A DNA stretch of 64,000 bases from Marinomonas rhizomae (GCF_024397855.1 NZ_CP073343.1:2046001-2110000), one strand, 5' to 3'. Positions 8,367 to 18,254 are shown, counted from the first letter of the stretch. A program made the numbers and translations. The notes: a model not told the origin generated them from the letters alone.

Positions 8367-9260
8367 ATGTTAACTAACTCGGAACTACCTCCTTTACAAT
8401 CTCTTGTTATTTTTGAAGCGTCTGCTCGTTTGCTTAGCTTTACTGCTGCTGCTCGTGAACTTGGTACTACACAACCTGCAGTAAGTCAGCAAATACGAGC
8501 ATTAGAAGCTTCTTTAGGTGTGTCATTATTTGAGCGCATTTACCGTGGCGTGGTGCTAACTGATGCAGGTCATGTTTTATTGAAAACGACGCAATCTAGT
8601 TTGCAGGACCTGCGAAATGTATTGCAGAAAATAAAACAAAAACCCAAAACTCAGCGTATTACTGTCGCAACTGATTTCGCTTTTGCCGCTTTTTGGTTAA
8701 TGCCTCGATTGCCAGATTTTCGAAGACAGCACAAGGATATTGATATTCGTATTCAGACTTCTCAGTCCGAAGTGGATTTAGTTTCTATAGAGGCTGATGT
8801 GGCGGTGTTATTTGGTGACGGGCACTATCAAGGGTATCTGTCTGAAAAATTATTGCCGGAAATCGTTTATCCTGTCTGTAGCCCAAAATTACTGGATGAG
8901 TATGCTTGTTTAACAAATCTAGAGGATCTCGTGAAGGCTCCGCTTTTGAAGTTAAATGCGGAAATGGGTCAAAAGTGGATTGATTGGGAGCAGCTGTTTC
9001 AGCTCAATAACTGTCAATGGCAACCGGCAGAGTCTGTAATGGAGTTCGATAATTATACTTTGTTGGTACAGGCCGCCATTTCCGGTCAGGGGATTGGGCT
9101 TGGGTGGTTTCCTTTGGTCGATGACTTTATAAAAAGCGGTGTGTTAGTTGAACTGCCAAATTTCAAGGTGCAGTCGGATAATGGTTATTACATTGTTCTG
9201 TCTAAGCAACAAGCCCCAACAGCGCCTGTTGCTGCTTTTCTTGATTGGCTAAAATCTTAA
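8367..9260 (+). CDS. LysR-family regulator of choline-sulfate use
   Basis: This 297-residue regulator has the LysR winged helix at residues 5-65 (SFTAAARELGTTQPAVSQQI) followed by the periplasmic-binding-like effector domain. It is transcribed away from betC, the arrangement commonly seen for the choline-sulfate utilisation regulator. The likely effector is choline or choline-sulfate, but that is inference from position. Its stop lies 9 bases from the end of a convergent transporter gene, with no terminator between. Confidence 0.88.
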   Translation: MLTNSELPPLQSLVIFEASARLLSFTAAARELGTTQPAVSQQIRALEASLGVSLFERIYRGVVLTDAGHVLLKTTQSSLQDLRNVLQKIKQKPKTQRITVATDFAFAAFWLMPRLPDFRRQHKDIDIRIQTSQSEVDLVSIEADVAVLFGDGHYQGYLSEKLLPEIVYPVCSPKLLDEYACLTNLEDLVKAPLLKLNAEMGQKWIDWEQLFQLNNCQWQPAESVMEFDNYTLLVQAAISGQGIGLGWFPLVDDFIKSGVLVELPNFKVQSDNGYYIVLSKQQAPTAPVAAFLDWLKS

Positions 9261-9269
9261 TTTAAGTGT

Positions 9270-10154
9270 CTATAGATACAACCACCATAACAGTGCCACA
9301 GTACAAAGCGACATTGGTAAAGATATAAGAATCATAAGGGCAATTTCATCAACTGGTCCTTTGAATTTGCTGGCTAGCATGAAACTTATAACAGCCACTG
9401 GCATGGTGCTTAATACAATTAATACCGAGCCTTCTAAGCGGCTAAGCGGAAAAAAATAGACAACCAAACATGCGCAAATAACGCCTACTATTGGGCGAAA
9501 TAAAGACAGTACGGCGGCGCGCCCTATCTTGCTACTTTCTGTGACTGACAGACCACTAATAGATTTGCCGAGCAGCATTAACATTATTGGCAATGTGATC
9601 TGGCTCAACATGTTCAATGTATTCATTATTGGTGTCGGTAAGTTGATGTTAAGGCTTAAGAAAAAAGCACCAATTACTAGCGCAATAACAGGACCATTCT
9701 TTAATAGTTGTTTAGGGTGGTAGTTGCCCGACATAAAACCAACCCCGAGTGTAAAATGGCTAATTTGCACGACAGACGATATTACAACGGCGATGGCCAT
9801 TCCTTCGGCGCCAAAGAATGCGAAGGCAACAGGTATACCTAGGTTGCCAGTGTTAGGGTTGACCAAAGGTGGTAAGTAAAAGCGTGTCGGTAGCTTAAGG
9901 GCTTTAAGTAAAACGAATGAGCTCAGCGAAACCAACGCCAACACGAGAACCGTCGCAACGATGATTTTGAACATGCTGAAAACTTGCATCTGCATTGATA
10001 AAACGGAATAAAGCAGTAAAGCTGGTAGCCCTAAATTGGAGACAAGGGCAGCCAAAGAGGGACTATTCAGATAGTCTGTTTTTTTACCAAGAAAAAAGCC
10101 TAGGCAAATAAGGAGCAAGATGGGAGTTAATGAGTTGGCTAATGCTGGAAGCAT
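9270..10154 (-). CDS. AEC-family transporter (auxin efflux carrier-like)
   Basis: This 294-residue inner membrane protein has about ten hydrophobic segments in two similar halves, with LVNPNTGNLGIPVAFAFFG matching the central AEC motif. Bacterial AEC proteins move small organic anions such as malonate or malate; the substrate here is not evident. AAGGA lies before the ATG. A LysR gene on the same strand begins upstream, its stop 33 bases before this start, so the regulator may control the carrier. Confidence 0.88.
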   Translation of the reverse strand: MLPALANSLTPILLLICLGFFLGKKTDYLNSPSLAALVSNLGLPALLLYSVLSMQMQVFSMFKIIVATVLVLALVSLSSFVLLKALKLPTRFYLPPLVNPNTGNLGIPVAFAFFGAEGMAIAVVISSVVQISHFTLGVGFMSGNYHPKQLLKNGPVIALVIGAFFLSLNINLPTPIMNTLNMLSQITLPIMLMLLGKSISGLSVTESSKIGRAAVLSLFRPIVGVICACLVVYFFPLSRLEGSVLIVLSTMPVAVISFMLASKFKGPVDEIALMILISLPMSLCTVALLWWLYL

Positions 10155-10187
10155 AGAAATCCTTTGTGAAACCGATGTTTATATCTA

Positions 10188-11078
10188 CTAATCGATTCTA
10201 AAGGCTTCCATAAGATAGTGCACCAAGGCTTTTACTCTAATACTGATATTTCTTGATTGAGGATACAGTAAAGTAACATCAGAGTTTGGCAGCTGCCAAT
10301 CAGGTAGGAGTGTTACCAGTTGGCCTGATTGAATGTCATGCTCCACGTAGTAAGTGGGTTGTCTCGATATTCCAGCTCCATCCAGCGTTGCCTTTTTTAC
10401 CACGTGTCCATTTGAACATTTTAGCTTTCCATGTACAGGGAGTTCGTATCTATCTTCGCCGTTATTGTGGGTGAACGACCACCTTTTTACTGAACCATTA
10501 ATTAAAAAATGATCAATCAAATCTTTGGGGCTATCTAGCTTGGGCATTGTCTTTATATATGTTGGGCTCGCTACAAGGTGGTTTTTGTAGCTCGTCAGCT
10601 TTCGTCCAACTAAATTTGAATTGGTCAGTGCCCCCATTCTGATCACAAGATCGTATTGTGACTCAATCAAATCTTCTCTAGTGCTTGAAAAACTAAGCTC
10701 AACTTCTATCTTGGGGTTTTCTTTCATAAAACGAATTAAGATTGGGGCCAGTATCTCTTCGCCAAATAAACCTCCCACTGAATTGATCCTAATTTGGCCT
10801 CCTATACTTGAGTGAGCGTTTTGAGCCGATAGTACAGCATGTTCTAGTTGATCCACACCTTGCCTTGCAAGCTGATAAAAAGTTTCCCCAGCTGGGGATA
10901 GAGAAAGCGAGCGTGTAGAGCGATAGAGCAACTGGATGCCCATTTCTTTTTCTAACCGGCTAATAATTTGTGAGACTCTGGCGCGGGAAATATTGAGTTG
11001 TTCTGATGCTTTGGAGAAGCTGTGAGCTTCAACCACAGCCAAAAACTCTATGATGCCTTCTGGAAAATGAGTGCTCAT
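10188..11078 (-). CDS. LysR-family transcriptional regulator
   Basis: This 296-residue regulator has an N-terminal helix-turn-helix (SFSKASEQLNISRARVSQII) and a substrate-binding-like domain with the VRINSVGGLFGEEILAP-type start seen in the AaeR/DmlR subgroup. It lies between an AEC carrier (same strand, 33 bases downstream) and a divergent aldo/keto reductase (107 bases upstream). Either could be its target. The inducer is unknown. Confidence 0.88.
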   Translation of the reverse strand: MSTHFPEGIIEFLAVVEAHSFSKASEQLNISRARVSQIISRLEKEMGIQLLYRSTRSLSLSPAGETFYQLARQGVDQLEHAVLSAQNAHSSIGGQIRINSVGGLFGEEILAPILIRFMKENPKIEVELSFSSTREDLIESQYDLVIRMGALTNSNLVGRKLTSYKNHLVASPTYIKTMPKLDSPKDLIDHFLINGSVKRWSFTHNNGEDRYELPVHGKLKCSNGHVVKKATLDGAGISRQPTYYVEHDIQSGQLVTLLPDWQLPNSDVTLLYPQSRNISIRVKALVHYLMEAFRID

Positions 11079-11185
11079 ATTGTTAAGCCTTATTAAACAA
11101 TGATTTCAATATATCGATAATTATAAACAGTAAAAAGGCTCGTATAGTAGTGGTATGAGTTTTTAGTTCGTTTATAGGAGGATTT

Positions 11186-12166
11186 GTGAAAACTAGAATA
11201 TTAGGAAAGACTGGCTTTAAAGTATCGGAAGTTGGCTTAGGCTGTTGGCAGCTTGGTAATGATTTTGGTCCGGTGGAAGATAAAGAAGCGACAAAGATAC
11301 TGCAAACGGCGATGGATGAAGGTATTCACTTTTTTGATACTGCGGATGTTTATGGAGGTGGCTTAAGTGAAGAAAGAATAGGGCAATGGCATAAGTCTTT
11401 AAGTAAGCCGCCGATTATCGCCACTAAAGTCGGCCGCAATGCTGAGCTTTACCCTAATGGTTATAGTAAAGCGGCAGTTAAAAAAAGTTTACAGGCTTCA
11501 GCTCAGCGTTTGGGTGTGGAGTCTATCGATCTTGCTCAATTGCATTGTGTTCCTCGCGAGGTTTTGTTTTCAGGCGATATGCTGGCTTGGATGGATGATT
11601 TTAAAAAAGAAGGTGTCATCAAGCATTTTGGGGCCAGTGTGGAGATGCTAGATGAAGCGATGTTTTGTTGTAGTCATCCAGAGTTGGCTAGCTTACAAAT
11701 CTTATTTAACGTTTTTCGCCAAGATGCGACTGAGTCGTTATTGCCGTTAGCGGAGGAAAATAATGTTGGGGTTATTGTCCGCTTACCATTAGCAAGTGGT
11801 TTACTGTCCGGTAAAATGGCGCTTGAACAAGCTTTTAGTGAACATGATCATCGATCCTACAATAAGGATGGTGCTGCATTTCATGTTGGGGAAACCTTTA
11901 ATGGTATTCCTTTTGAAAAAGGCGTGGCGCTAGTGGAAGCGCTAAAGAAAAAGTTGCCTGAAGACCAAAATATATTGGATGTGTCTTTACGCTGGATTCT
12001 TGATCAGCCACAAGTATCAAGCATCATTGCTGGTGCTAGCCGTTCTTCACAAGTAGCTCGTAATGCGGCTGCATCTTCTTTACCACCATTGAGTGAAGAT
12101 TTGCATGCACTATTATCGGAGTATTACCGTGAAGAAGTGAGAGAGCATATTCGTGGTGGGATTTAG
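11186..12166 (+). CDS. Aldo/keto reductase
   Basis: This 326-residue NADPH-dependent oxidoreductase has the aldo/keto reductase barrel with Asp and Tyr in DTADVYGGG near residues 53-61, Lys in ATKVGR near 83 and the substrate His in LAQLHCV near 121. The cofactor end shows IIAGASRSSQV near 281. It starts at GTG with AGGAGG 4 bases upstream. Substrate unknown; it may reduce reactive aldehydes or sugar-like carbonyls. It is divergent from a LysR gene that may regulate it. Confidence 0.9.
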   Translation: MKTRILGKTGFKVSEVGLGCWQLGNDFGPVEDKEATKILQTAMDEGIHFFDTADVYGGGLSEERIGQWHKSLSKPPIIATKVGRNAELYPNGYSKAAVKKSLQASAQRLGVESIDLAQLHCVPREVLFSGDMLAWMDDFKKEGVIKHFGASVEMLDEAMFCCSHPELASLQILFNVFRQDATESLLPLAEENNVGVIVRLPLASGLLSGKMALEQAFSEHDHRSYNKDGAAFHVGETFNGIPFEKGVALVEALKKKLPEDQNILDVSLRWILDQPQVSSIIAGASRSSQVARNAAASSLPPLSEDLHALLSEYYREEVREHIRGGI

Positions 12167-12183
12167 GTTTAAGTGCTAAGTGA

Positions 12184-12213
12184 GAAATGGCGCGATTATT
12201 ATCGCGCCATTTC
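12184..12213. terminator. Bidirectional terminator between aldo/keto reductase and bcp
   Basis: A perfect 13-bp stem, GAAATGGCGCGAT at 12184-12196 and its complement at 12201-12213, has a TATT loop. It sits in the 54-base gap between two convergent genes. The flanks are not T-rich, so it relies on stem strength. Confidence 0.8.
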
Positions 12214-12220
12214 TATGCAT

Positions 12221-12670
12221 TTATTTCAGAATTTGCTCAGCGTGTGCTTTGGTCTTCACTTTACTGATGATATCGGAAATAACGCCGTTTTCATCAATGA
12301 TAAAAGTTGTTCTTACCGTCCCCATTGACTCTCGTCCCATAAACTTTTTTAGTTGCCAGGTACCGTACAGTTCATGTACTTCTTTTTCTGTGTCAGCAAT
12401 TAATGGGAAAGGTAGGTCGTACTTCGCAATAAAATTCTGGTGCTTCTTTTCTGTATCAGTACTGATTCCAAGAGTGACAAAACCTTGATCAAGTAACGTC
12501 TGGTAGTTGTCACGCAAATCACAAGCTTGAGCCGTGCACCCAGGCGTGTTGTCTCTTGGGTAAAAATACAAGGCAACTTTTTTGCCTTTAAATTGGCTGA
12601 GTGTAATGGTATCGCCATTTTGATCTTTGGCACTAAAGTCCGGTGCTGTTTGTCCGATTTCGATAGTCAT
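12221..12670 (-). CDS. bcp: Thiol peroxidase Bcp (peroxiredoxin Q)
   Basis: This 149-residue cytoplasmic peroxiredoxin reduces hydrogen peroxide and organic peroxides with thioredoxin. The peroxidatic Cys45 and resolving Cys50 lie in TPGCTAQACDLRD, the atypical 2-Cys pattern of E. coli Bcp. Length matches the family. It is a single gene converging on the aldo/keto reductase and divergent from dapA, 217 bases away; in Pseudomonas bcp also lies near dapA, which supports the call. Confidence 0.95.
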   Translation of the reverse strand: MTIEIGQTAPDFSAKDQNGDTITLSQFKGKKVALYFYPRDNTPGCTAQACDLRDNYQTLLDQGFVTLGISTDTEKKHQNFIAKYDLPFPLIADTEKEVHELYGTWQLKKFMGRESMGTVRTTFIIDENGVISDIISKVKTKAHAEQILK

Positions 12671-12826
12671 AATGTATCTCTTCTGTCCAACGCATTATTT
12701 AAAGAAAAATAGTTTGTCTATTAATGAGTAATTGCTTATTGGTCATTAGCTTAACAAGACCTTAATGAAAAATCCTCCTGAATGCGGTTTCTTGTGAATT
12801 TACTCCTGCTTTACGTCTGTCAATTA

Positions 12827-12880
12827 TTGTTAATCCAGAGTCTGGACGTTACTATAGGCGCGCTTATAATTTTATCGGAG
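12827..12880 (+). promoter_or_regulatory. dapA promoter region with a palindrome
   Basis: TTGTTA at 12827-12832 and TACTAT at 12850-12855 are 17 bases apart and form a fair sigma-70 promoter. The spacer contains the palindrome TCCAGAGTCTGGA at 12834-12846, where an operator could lie. A second TATAAT at 12865-12870 is so close to the gene that it would leave almost no leader. CGGAG at 12876-12880 is the ribosome binding site. Confidence 0.4.
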
Positions 12881-12887
12881 ACTCGAA

Positions 12888-13769
12888 ATGATCACAGGTA
12901 GTTTAGTTGCGCTTATCACTCCTATGTCACCAGATGGCGCTGTAGATACTAAAAAATTAGATGATCTAATAGAGTTTCATATTAACGAGGGGACTCACGG
13001 CATCGTAGCGGTAGGGACCACGGGTGAATCTTCCACTCTAACGACAGTAGAGCATGCGAACGTAATTCGTCAGGTAGTTAATACTGTTAATGGTCGTGTT
13101 CCTGTTATCGCCGGCACGGGGGCCAATGCAACCCACGAAGCCATCGATCTTACTCGAAGCGCAAAAGAAGCGGGCGCAGATGCTTGTTTACTTGTAACGC
13201 CTTATTACAACAAACCTACCCAAGAAGGTTTGTATCAGCATTTCAAAGCAATAGCAGATGCAGTTGATATCCCCCAAATTCTATACAACGTGCCAGGTCG
13301 AACGGCATGTGATATGCAAAACGAAACAGTCGTGCGTTTGTCCTCGGTGAAAAATATTGTTGGTATAAAAGATGCTACTGGTAATTTAGAACGCGGCGAA
13401 GCTTTGATTAATGCATTGCCTGAGACTTTTGCAGTCTATTCTGGAGATGATCCGACGGCAGTTGCATTAATGCTTTTGGGCGGTAAAGGCAATATATCCG
13501 TGACGGCCAATGTTGCACCAAAAGCCGTTTCTCAAGCCGCCGAGTTAGCATTGGCTGGAAAAGCGGATCAAGCTCATTCCATTGATACAACCATTTCTTC
13601 ACTCCATAAAAACTTGTTTTTAGAGTCTAACCCAATCCCTGTTAAGTGGGCGTGTAGCCAATTAGGTCTATGTGAAGACGGTATTAGGTTACCTTTAACG
13701 CCTCTTTCTGAGCAGTATCATTCGGCCGTTCGACAAGCCATGATCGAAGCTGGAGTTTTATTAGTATGA
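12888..13769 (+). CDS. dapA: 4-hydroxy-tetrahydrodipicolinate synthase
   Basis: DapA condenses pyruvate with aspartate semialdehyde, the first step committed to lysine and meso-diaminopimelate. The 293-residue TIM barrel shows the Schiff-base Lys161 in GIKDATGN, Tyr133 and Arg138 in YNVPGR and Thr44-Thr45 in GTTGES, all at the E. coli positions. The stop codon overlaps the ATG of bamC (ATGA), and purC follows, the common dapA-bamC-purC order. Confidence 0.97.
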   Translation: MITGSLVALITPMSPDGAVDTKKLDDLIEFHINEGTHGIVAVGTTGESSTLTTVEHANVIRQVVNTVNGRVPVIAGTGANATHEAIDLTRSAKEAGADACLLVTPYYNKPTQEGLYQHFKAIADAVDIPQILYNVPGRTACDMQNETVVRLSSVKNIVGIKDATGNLERGEALINALPETFAVYSGDDPTAVALMLLGGKGNISVTANVAPKAVSQAAELALAGKADQAHSIDTTISSLHKNLFLESNPIPVKWACSQLGLCEDGIRLPLTPLSEQYHSAVRQAMIEAGVLLV

Positions 13770-14839
13770 ATAAGTTCACCCTGAATTTGATGGGCGCAAG
13801 CTCTCTAACATTGTTGTTATCTGGCTGTAGTACATTTTTCACTGATCACTCTGATGACTATCAACAGGAGAAACCAGTGACTTCTTCATTGGAAGTCCCT
13901 TCAGGGTCGGCTCCTTTAAGTAATGCTCTTGTTATACCAAATGAAAAAGCTATTGCGAATTTAGAAGGCACGACTCCGTATACAACCCCTAGAGCGCCAT
14001 TTGTATATTATCCGATGGTTGCTATTAATGTTGAAGAGCAAGACGATGCAGTAGAATTAAATGTTCCTGCGAGCATGACGCAATCTAAGCGTATCGTAAC
14101 TGACTTTTTAACTGCGCTTCATGGTGATGGTGTCTCAATTGCCTCACAAACCGATGATCGTATAATTAGTGTGCCATTTGACTTCCATCCGCAGGGTTGG
14201 TGGGCATCTTTATGGAGCAATATTACTCGCTTGCATCCAGCACAACCTGCTTTTTCATTTCGTTTTAAGGAAATGGAAGGTAAAACATTGGTCACCGTAC
14301 AATTTCGCGATGAACAACAAGATGTTGAGCCAGGGGATTGGATGAGTCCAGTACAAAATGATGATGCTTATGCGGTTGCTGTTCGCTTATGGGGAGCTAT
14401 GGGGCGCCAGTTAAATCAGTCTTCGGCTTACCTTTCTAATCGCGGAGATGCCACATCTTTCCCTATTTGGGTAGATCATCATGGTCTTTTCGCTATCCAC
14501 TTAGGTGAGAACGTTTCTCAGGCAGAGATTGAAGCTAAATTAAGCGCTGCAGGTATTTATCTAATGCCAGGCGAAAAGCAATTGCTTGCACCCGTGCCAC
14601 CAGAGGACGTTGCTCGTGTAGGTGATGTAATAGATTTAAATTTGCCATTGGTAAGTAAAGAACAGACGAAATCTCTTAAGACTATACGTCGAGACTTAGA
14701 CGATGTTAGCTGGGAAGAGCGTCAATATCCTTACAAAATCACGCGTCAAAAAGCCGGTGAATTTTTAGTTATTGATGTTTCTGGAATGGACTCACCTGAA
14801 GTGACTTCATTTCATTTAGCACAACGCTTTGTAAATTAA
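13766..14839 (+). CDS. bamC: Outer membrane assembly lipoprotein BamC
   Basis: This 357-residue lipoprotein has a signal peptide with lipobox LLSGC giving lipidated Cys21; Ser at +2 fits outer membrane sorting. It has the long, loosely folded N-terminal segment and two helix-grip repeats of BamC (NlpB), an accessory part of the BAM complex that inserts outer membrane proteins. It starts by a 4-base overlap with dapA and is followed by purC 40 bases on. Sequence similarity in this family is low, so gene order carries much of the call. Confidence 0.9.
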   Translation: MNKFTLNLMGASSLTLLLSGCSTFFTDHSDDYQQEKPVTSSLEVPSGSAPLSNALVIPNEKAIANLEGTTPYTTPRAPFVYYPMVAINVEEQDDAVELNVPASMTQSKRIVTDFLTALHGDGVSIASQTDDRIISVPFDFHPQGWWASLWSNITRLHPAQPAFSFRFKEMEGKTLVTVQFRDEQQDVEPGDWMSPVQNDDAYAVAVRLWGAMGRQLNQSSAYLSNRGDATSFPIWVDHHGLFAIHLGENVSQAEIEAKLSAAGIYLMPGEKQLLAPVPPEDVARVGDVIDLNLPLVSKEQTKSLKTIRRDLDDVSWEERQYPYKITRQKAGEFLVIDVSGMDSPEVTSFHLAQRFVN

Positions 14840-14879
14840 ATACGATTAACCCCTCAAAAAGAAAACTGGAGACCCTCCA

Positions 14880-15596
14880 ATGGAAAAACGACAAGAGCTA
14901 TATGCAGGTAAGGCAAAATCTGTATTCCGTACAGATGATCCTGACAAAATGGTTCTAGTGTTTCGTGATGATACTTCTGCATTTGACGGCAAAAGAATTG
15001 AACAGCTTGACCGTAAAGGCATGGTGAACAATAAGTTCAATGCATTCATCATGACAAAACTACAAGAAGCAGGTATCCCAACGCATTTTGAAAAGCTTTT
15101 AAGTGATACAGAGTCACTTGTTAAGTGCCTTGATATGATGCCTGTTGAGTGTGTCGTTCGAAACGTTGCTGCCGGTAGTCTTTGTCGACGTCTAGGCGTG
15201 GAAGAGGGTATTACTCTTACGCCGCCAACATTTGAATTGTTTTTAAAGAACGATGCGTTGGGTGATCCAATGATCAACGAATCTCATGTTGAATCATTTG
15301 GTTGGGCAAAAACAGCTGATTTAGCTAAGGCAAAAGAGCTTACATACAAAGTGAATGATGTATTAAAAGCGATTTTTGCAGAAGGCGGCATGATTCTAGT
15401 TGATTACAAATTGGAATTTGGCCTATATAAAGGTGAGGTTTTATTGGGTGATGAATTTTCTCCTGATGGCTGTCGTTTATGGGATGCCAAAACCAAAGAG
15501 AAATTAGATAAAGATCGTTTCCGTCAAGGCTTGGGTGGCGTGATCGAAGCTTACGAAGATGTAGGTCGTCGTATAGGTATCGATTTCGACGCATAA
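14880..15596 (+). CDS. purC: SAICAR synthetase
   Basis: This 238-residue enzyme (phosphoribosylaminoimidazole-succinocarboxamide synthase) adds aspartate to CAIR in purine synthesis, using ATP. The N-terminus [16 protein letters not shown] and the motif [11 protein letters not shown] are typical of the short bacterial PurC, as are [12 protein letters not shown] and FRQGLGG. It is the last gene of the dapA-bamC-purC group and is closed by a hairpin. Confidence 0.97.
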   Translation: MEKRQELYAGKAKSVFRTDDPDKMVLVFRDDTSAFDGKRIEQLDRKGMVNNKFNAFIMTKLQEAGIPTHFEKLLSDTESLVKCLDMMPVECVVRNVAAGSLCRRLGVEEGITLTPPTFELFLKNDALGDPMINESHVESFGWAKTADLAKAKELTYKVNDVLKAIFAEGGMILVDYKLEFGLYKGEVLLGDEFSPDGCRLWDAKTKEKLDKDRFRQGLGGVIEAYEDVGRRIGIDFDA

Positions 15597-15617
15597 GCGG
15601 TCTGGTAACTTAGTCCA

Positions 15618-15644
15618 TAATAGAGGAGCCAAGCTCCTCTATTA
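15618..15644 (+). terminator. Hairpin after purC
   Basis: TAATAGAGGAGC at 15618-15629 and its exact complement at 15633-15644 form a 12-bp stem with a 3-base loop. The T content after the stem is low. It lies 22 bases past the purC stop and 34 bases before lolC. Confidence 0.7.
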
Positions 15645-15677
15645 TTACCAAGCAAGCTTGTCATACAAGGACATACA

Positions 15678-16922
15678 TTGATTAACTTCCTTCCTTTTGC
15701 TATCGGTTTGCGTTATGCCCGAGCAAAACGCTCCAACCATTTCATTTCTTTTATTAGCTTTTCTTCTATCGCAGGCCTTGCCCTTGGCGTGATGGTGCTT
15801 ATTACCGTCCTTTCTGTAATGAATGGCTTTGATCGCGAATTACGTCAACGTATTTTAGGCATGGTTCCTCACGCGACTTTATGGGGTGATCCAGTATTAA
15901 ATGACTGGCGTGATACCGCAAAGCTAGTGGCAAAGATGCCCGATGTTGTTGGTGTAGCCCCCCATATTCAAGCGCAAGTGATGTTCCAATCTGGCGAAAG
16001 TGTCCATGGTGCAATTCTAAATGGCATCAATCCAGACATGGAAAAGAAGGTTTCTATTATTGGCGATAATATGGCTTCGGGTTCGTTAAATGCTCTTAAC
16101 GATACTCGCTTTGGCATCGTCCTAGGTGCTCAGTTGGCCAAGATGTTAAGAGTAGATATTGGCGATAAAGTAACGGCTATTTTACCTAAAGCTAATGTTT
16201 CAATTGCTGGCGTGGCACCTGTTTTAAAGCGTTTTACTGTAGTCGGAACCTTTGAGGTTGGGGCAGAGCTAGACAGTAGTCTTGCCTACATCAATATTAA
16301 AGACGCTGCTAAGCTGAAGCGCTACAAAGCGGATGATGTAGAGGCATTGCGTATTTCGTTTGATGATTTATTTGTTGCGCCTTCACGTATTTGGGATATT
16401 GCTCGCGCTGTACCGGGGCAAAACAGGGTGAGCGACTGGACTCGAACCCATGGCAGCCTATTTCAAGCGATAAAAATGGAAAAAACCATGATTGGCTTGT
16501 TGTTACTGTTAATTGTCGCCGTCGCTGCTTTCAATATTGTTTCCACCCTAGTGATGGTGGTTACAGATAAACGGAACGACATTGCCATCCTTAGAACAAT
16601 GGGCTTAACCTCAAGCCAGGTTATGTGGATATTTGTTGTGCAAGGTATGTTTATCGGCATGCTCGGAACGCTTATTGGTGTGGTATTAGGTGTCACTTTA
16701 GCACTCAATGTTAGTGAGATTATTGCCGCTCTACAGACATTGTTAAATGTTCAGTTTTTAAGTGCAGACGTGTATTTTATCAACTACTTGCCTTCAGAGC
16801 TTCAGTGGTCTGATGTGGAGTTAATTGTTACATCTGCTTTTGTTATGACGGTGGCTGCTACTATTTATCCTGCTTGGCGAGCTTCGAAAGTAGAGCCCGC
16901 GGAGGCATTACGTTATGAATAA
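15678..16922 (+). CDS. lolC: Lipoprotein-releasing ABC transporter permease LolC/LolE
   Basis: This 414-residue inner membrane protein has an N-terminal helix, a large periplasmic domain (about residues 45-265) and three C-terminal helices, as in LolC/LolE. It starts RYARAKRSNHFISFISFSS and has the FtsX-like end WRASKVEPAEALRYE. With LolD it releases outer membrane lipoproteins to LolA. It starts at TTG, with AAGGA 6 bases upstream. It overlaps lolD by 8 bases. No second permease follows, so it may act as a homodimer like LolF, or lolE lies elsewhere. Confidence 0.93.
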   Translation: MINFLPFAIGLRYARAKRSNHFISFISFSSIAGLALGVMVLITVLSVMNGFDRELRQRILGMVPHATLWGDPVLNDWRDTAKLVAKMPDVVGVAPHIQAQVMFQSGESVHGAILNGINPDMEKKVSIIGDNMASGSLNALNDTRFGIVLGAQLAKMLRVDIGDKVTAILPKANVSIAGVAPVLKRFTVVGTFEVGAELDSSLAYINIKDAAKLKRYKADDVEALRISFDDLFVAPSRIWDIARAVPGQNRVSDWTRTHGSLFQAIKMEKTMIGLLLLLIVAVAAFNIVSTLVMVVTDKRNDIAILRTMGLTSSQVMWIFVVQGMFIGMLGTLIGVVLGVTLALNVSEIIAALQTLLNVQFLSADVYFINYLPSELQWSDVELIVTSAFVMTVAATIYPAWRASKVEPAEALRYE

Positions 16923-17598
16923 TGTTGTATTGGAGTGTCGCGAACTTTCTAAGCAGTATCTGGATGGTAAACAAACTGTCGATGTTTTCCAGTCTATTGA
17001 TCTAACGCTCCATAAGGGACAGGCTTGCGCCATCGTTGGCTCATCCGGTTCAGGTAAAACGACTTTGTTGAACTTATTGGCTGGGCTAGATTTGGCGACC
17101 ACTGGAGATGTGAGTTTAGCTGGGGTGTCTTGGTCGAGCATGAAAGATTCAAAGCGGGCCAAGATGCGCAATAAAGAAATGGGATTCGTATACCAGTTCC
17201 ATCATTTGTTGCCTGAATTTACGGCGCTAGAGAATGTATTAATGCCGATGTGGATTGCTGGCATGGATAAGCAAGAAGCCAAACAGCGTGGGGAGGAGCT
17301 TCTAACCCAAGTTGGTCTAAAGGATCGCTTTAACCACAAACCGTCACAATTATCTGGTGGAGAAAGGCAGCGAGTTGCTATTGCACGTGCTTTAGCTAAT
17401 CGTCCAGCTTGCGTGTTAATGGATGAGCCGACTGGCAACCTAGATGAGAGTACGTCTTTAGAAATTCAGAATCTAATTAATACACTGAAAACTACTTATG
17501 AGATGGCGTTCCTTGTCGTGACGCATGACGAAAAAATGTTGAGCTGGATGGATTCTGCATATCGCTTATCTCAGGGCGCTTTGCATCCGTTAAAGTAG
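16915..17598 (+). CDS. lolD: Lipoprotein-releasing ABC transporter ATPase LolD
   Basis: This 227-residue ATPase drives release of lipoproteins from the inner membrane. Walker A GSSGSGKTTLL is near residues 42-52, signature LSGGERQRVA near 144 and Walker B CVLMDEPTGNLD near 165. The MacB/LolD subgroup is supported by YQFHHLLPEFTALENV. It overlaps the permease gene by 8 bases, and a long terminator palindrome follows, so the operon ends here without lolE. Confidence 0.96.
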   Translation: MNNVVLECRELSKQYLDGKQTVDVFQSIDLTLHKGQACAIVGSSGSGKTTLLNLLAGLDLATTGDVSLAGVSWSSMKDSKRAKMRNKEMGFVYQFHHLLPEFTALENVLMPMWIAGMDKQEAKQRGEELLTQVGLKDRFNHKPSQLSGGERQRVAIARALANRPACVLMDEPTGNLDESTSLEIQNLINTLKTTYEMAFLVVTHDEKMLSWMDSAYRLSQGALHPLK

Positions 17599-17627
17599 GA
17601 AGGCATTTGGTTTGTAGTCGTTAGCTT

Positions 17628-17677
17628 TACAATAAAAAAAGCCAAGACTCAGTTGAGTCTTGGCTTTTTTTATTGTA
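17628..17677. terminator. Strong bidirectional terminator
   Basis: GCCAAGACTC at 17641-17650 pairs with GAGTCTTGGC at 17655-17664, flanked by A7 and T7 runs. The symmetry extends out to TACAATA and TATTGTA, making a nearly continuous 50-base palindrome. It serves lolD (+) and the convergent DUF2062 gene (-). Confidence 0.95.
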
Positions 17678-17694
17678 AATGAGTGAGTGATTGG

Positions 17695-18210
17695 TTATTT
17701 GGTGTTTCTTAGTTTACGTTCTTTCCAGCGTTTAATGACATGAAATCGCCATAAAATGATAATTACAGCGTAACCAATAGCGCCTACAATTAAGCCGGAT
17801 ACAATTGATCCTACATAAAGCGGCATCCAGATGTGCTCCATTTTATCCCAGATCCATTCGACGGAAAGTTGGAAGTCTTTATTGTCATGGGATCCCAGAA
17901 TTAACATGCCAACCTTGTAATTGAAGTAAAAAACAAATGGCATAGTTAACGGATTGGTGATCCACACAAGGGCAATAGACAACGGGATATTTGCTCTTAA
18001 TGGAATAGCAAATAATGCCGAAGCAAGCATTTGAAATGGCATTGGGATAAACGCCCAAAACAAACCATTAAAGAAAGCTCTCGCTACGGATTTACGGTTG
18101 AGGTGCCATAAGTTAGCTTCGTATATTTGCGACCCTAATAGGCCTAAAGCTTTGCTCTGCTTTAACTTTTCTGGATTTGGTATGAATTTTTTAAGATAAT
18201 TCTTCGGCAT
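17695..18210 (-). CDS. DUF2062 membrane protein
   Basis: This 171-residue protein has a basic N-terminus (YLKKFIPNPEKLKQSKA) and three to four hydrophobic segments. The motif FFNGLFWAFIPMPFQM is the hallmark of DUF2062, with WITNPLTMPF as the second conserved block. The biochemical role of the family is unknown. It lies between lolD and comEC on the opposite strand, as its Pseudomonas counterpart does. Confidence 0.9.
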   Translation of the reverse strand: MPKNYLKKFIPNPEKLKQSKALGLLGSQIYEANLWHLNRKSVARAFFNGLFWAFIPMPFQMLASALFAIPLRANIPLSIALVWITNPLTMPFVFYFNYKVGMLILGSHDNKDFQLSVEWIWDKMEHIWMPLYVGSIVSGLIVGAIGYAVIIILWRFHVIKRWKERKLRNTK

Positions 18211-18254
18211 AATCAGGTTAAAAATAATTTAGCAATTTAAGACAAGGAGGTCTT

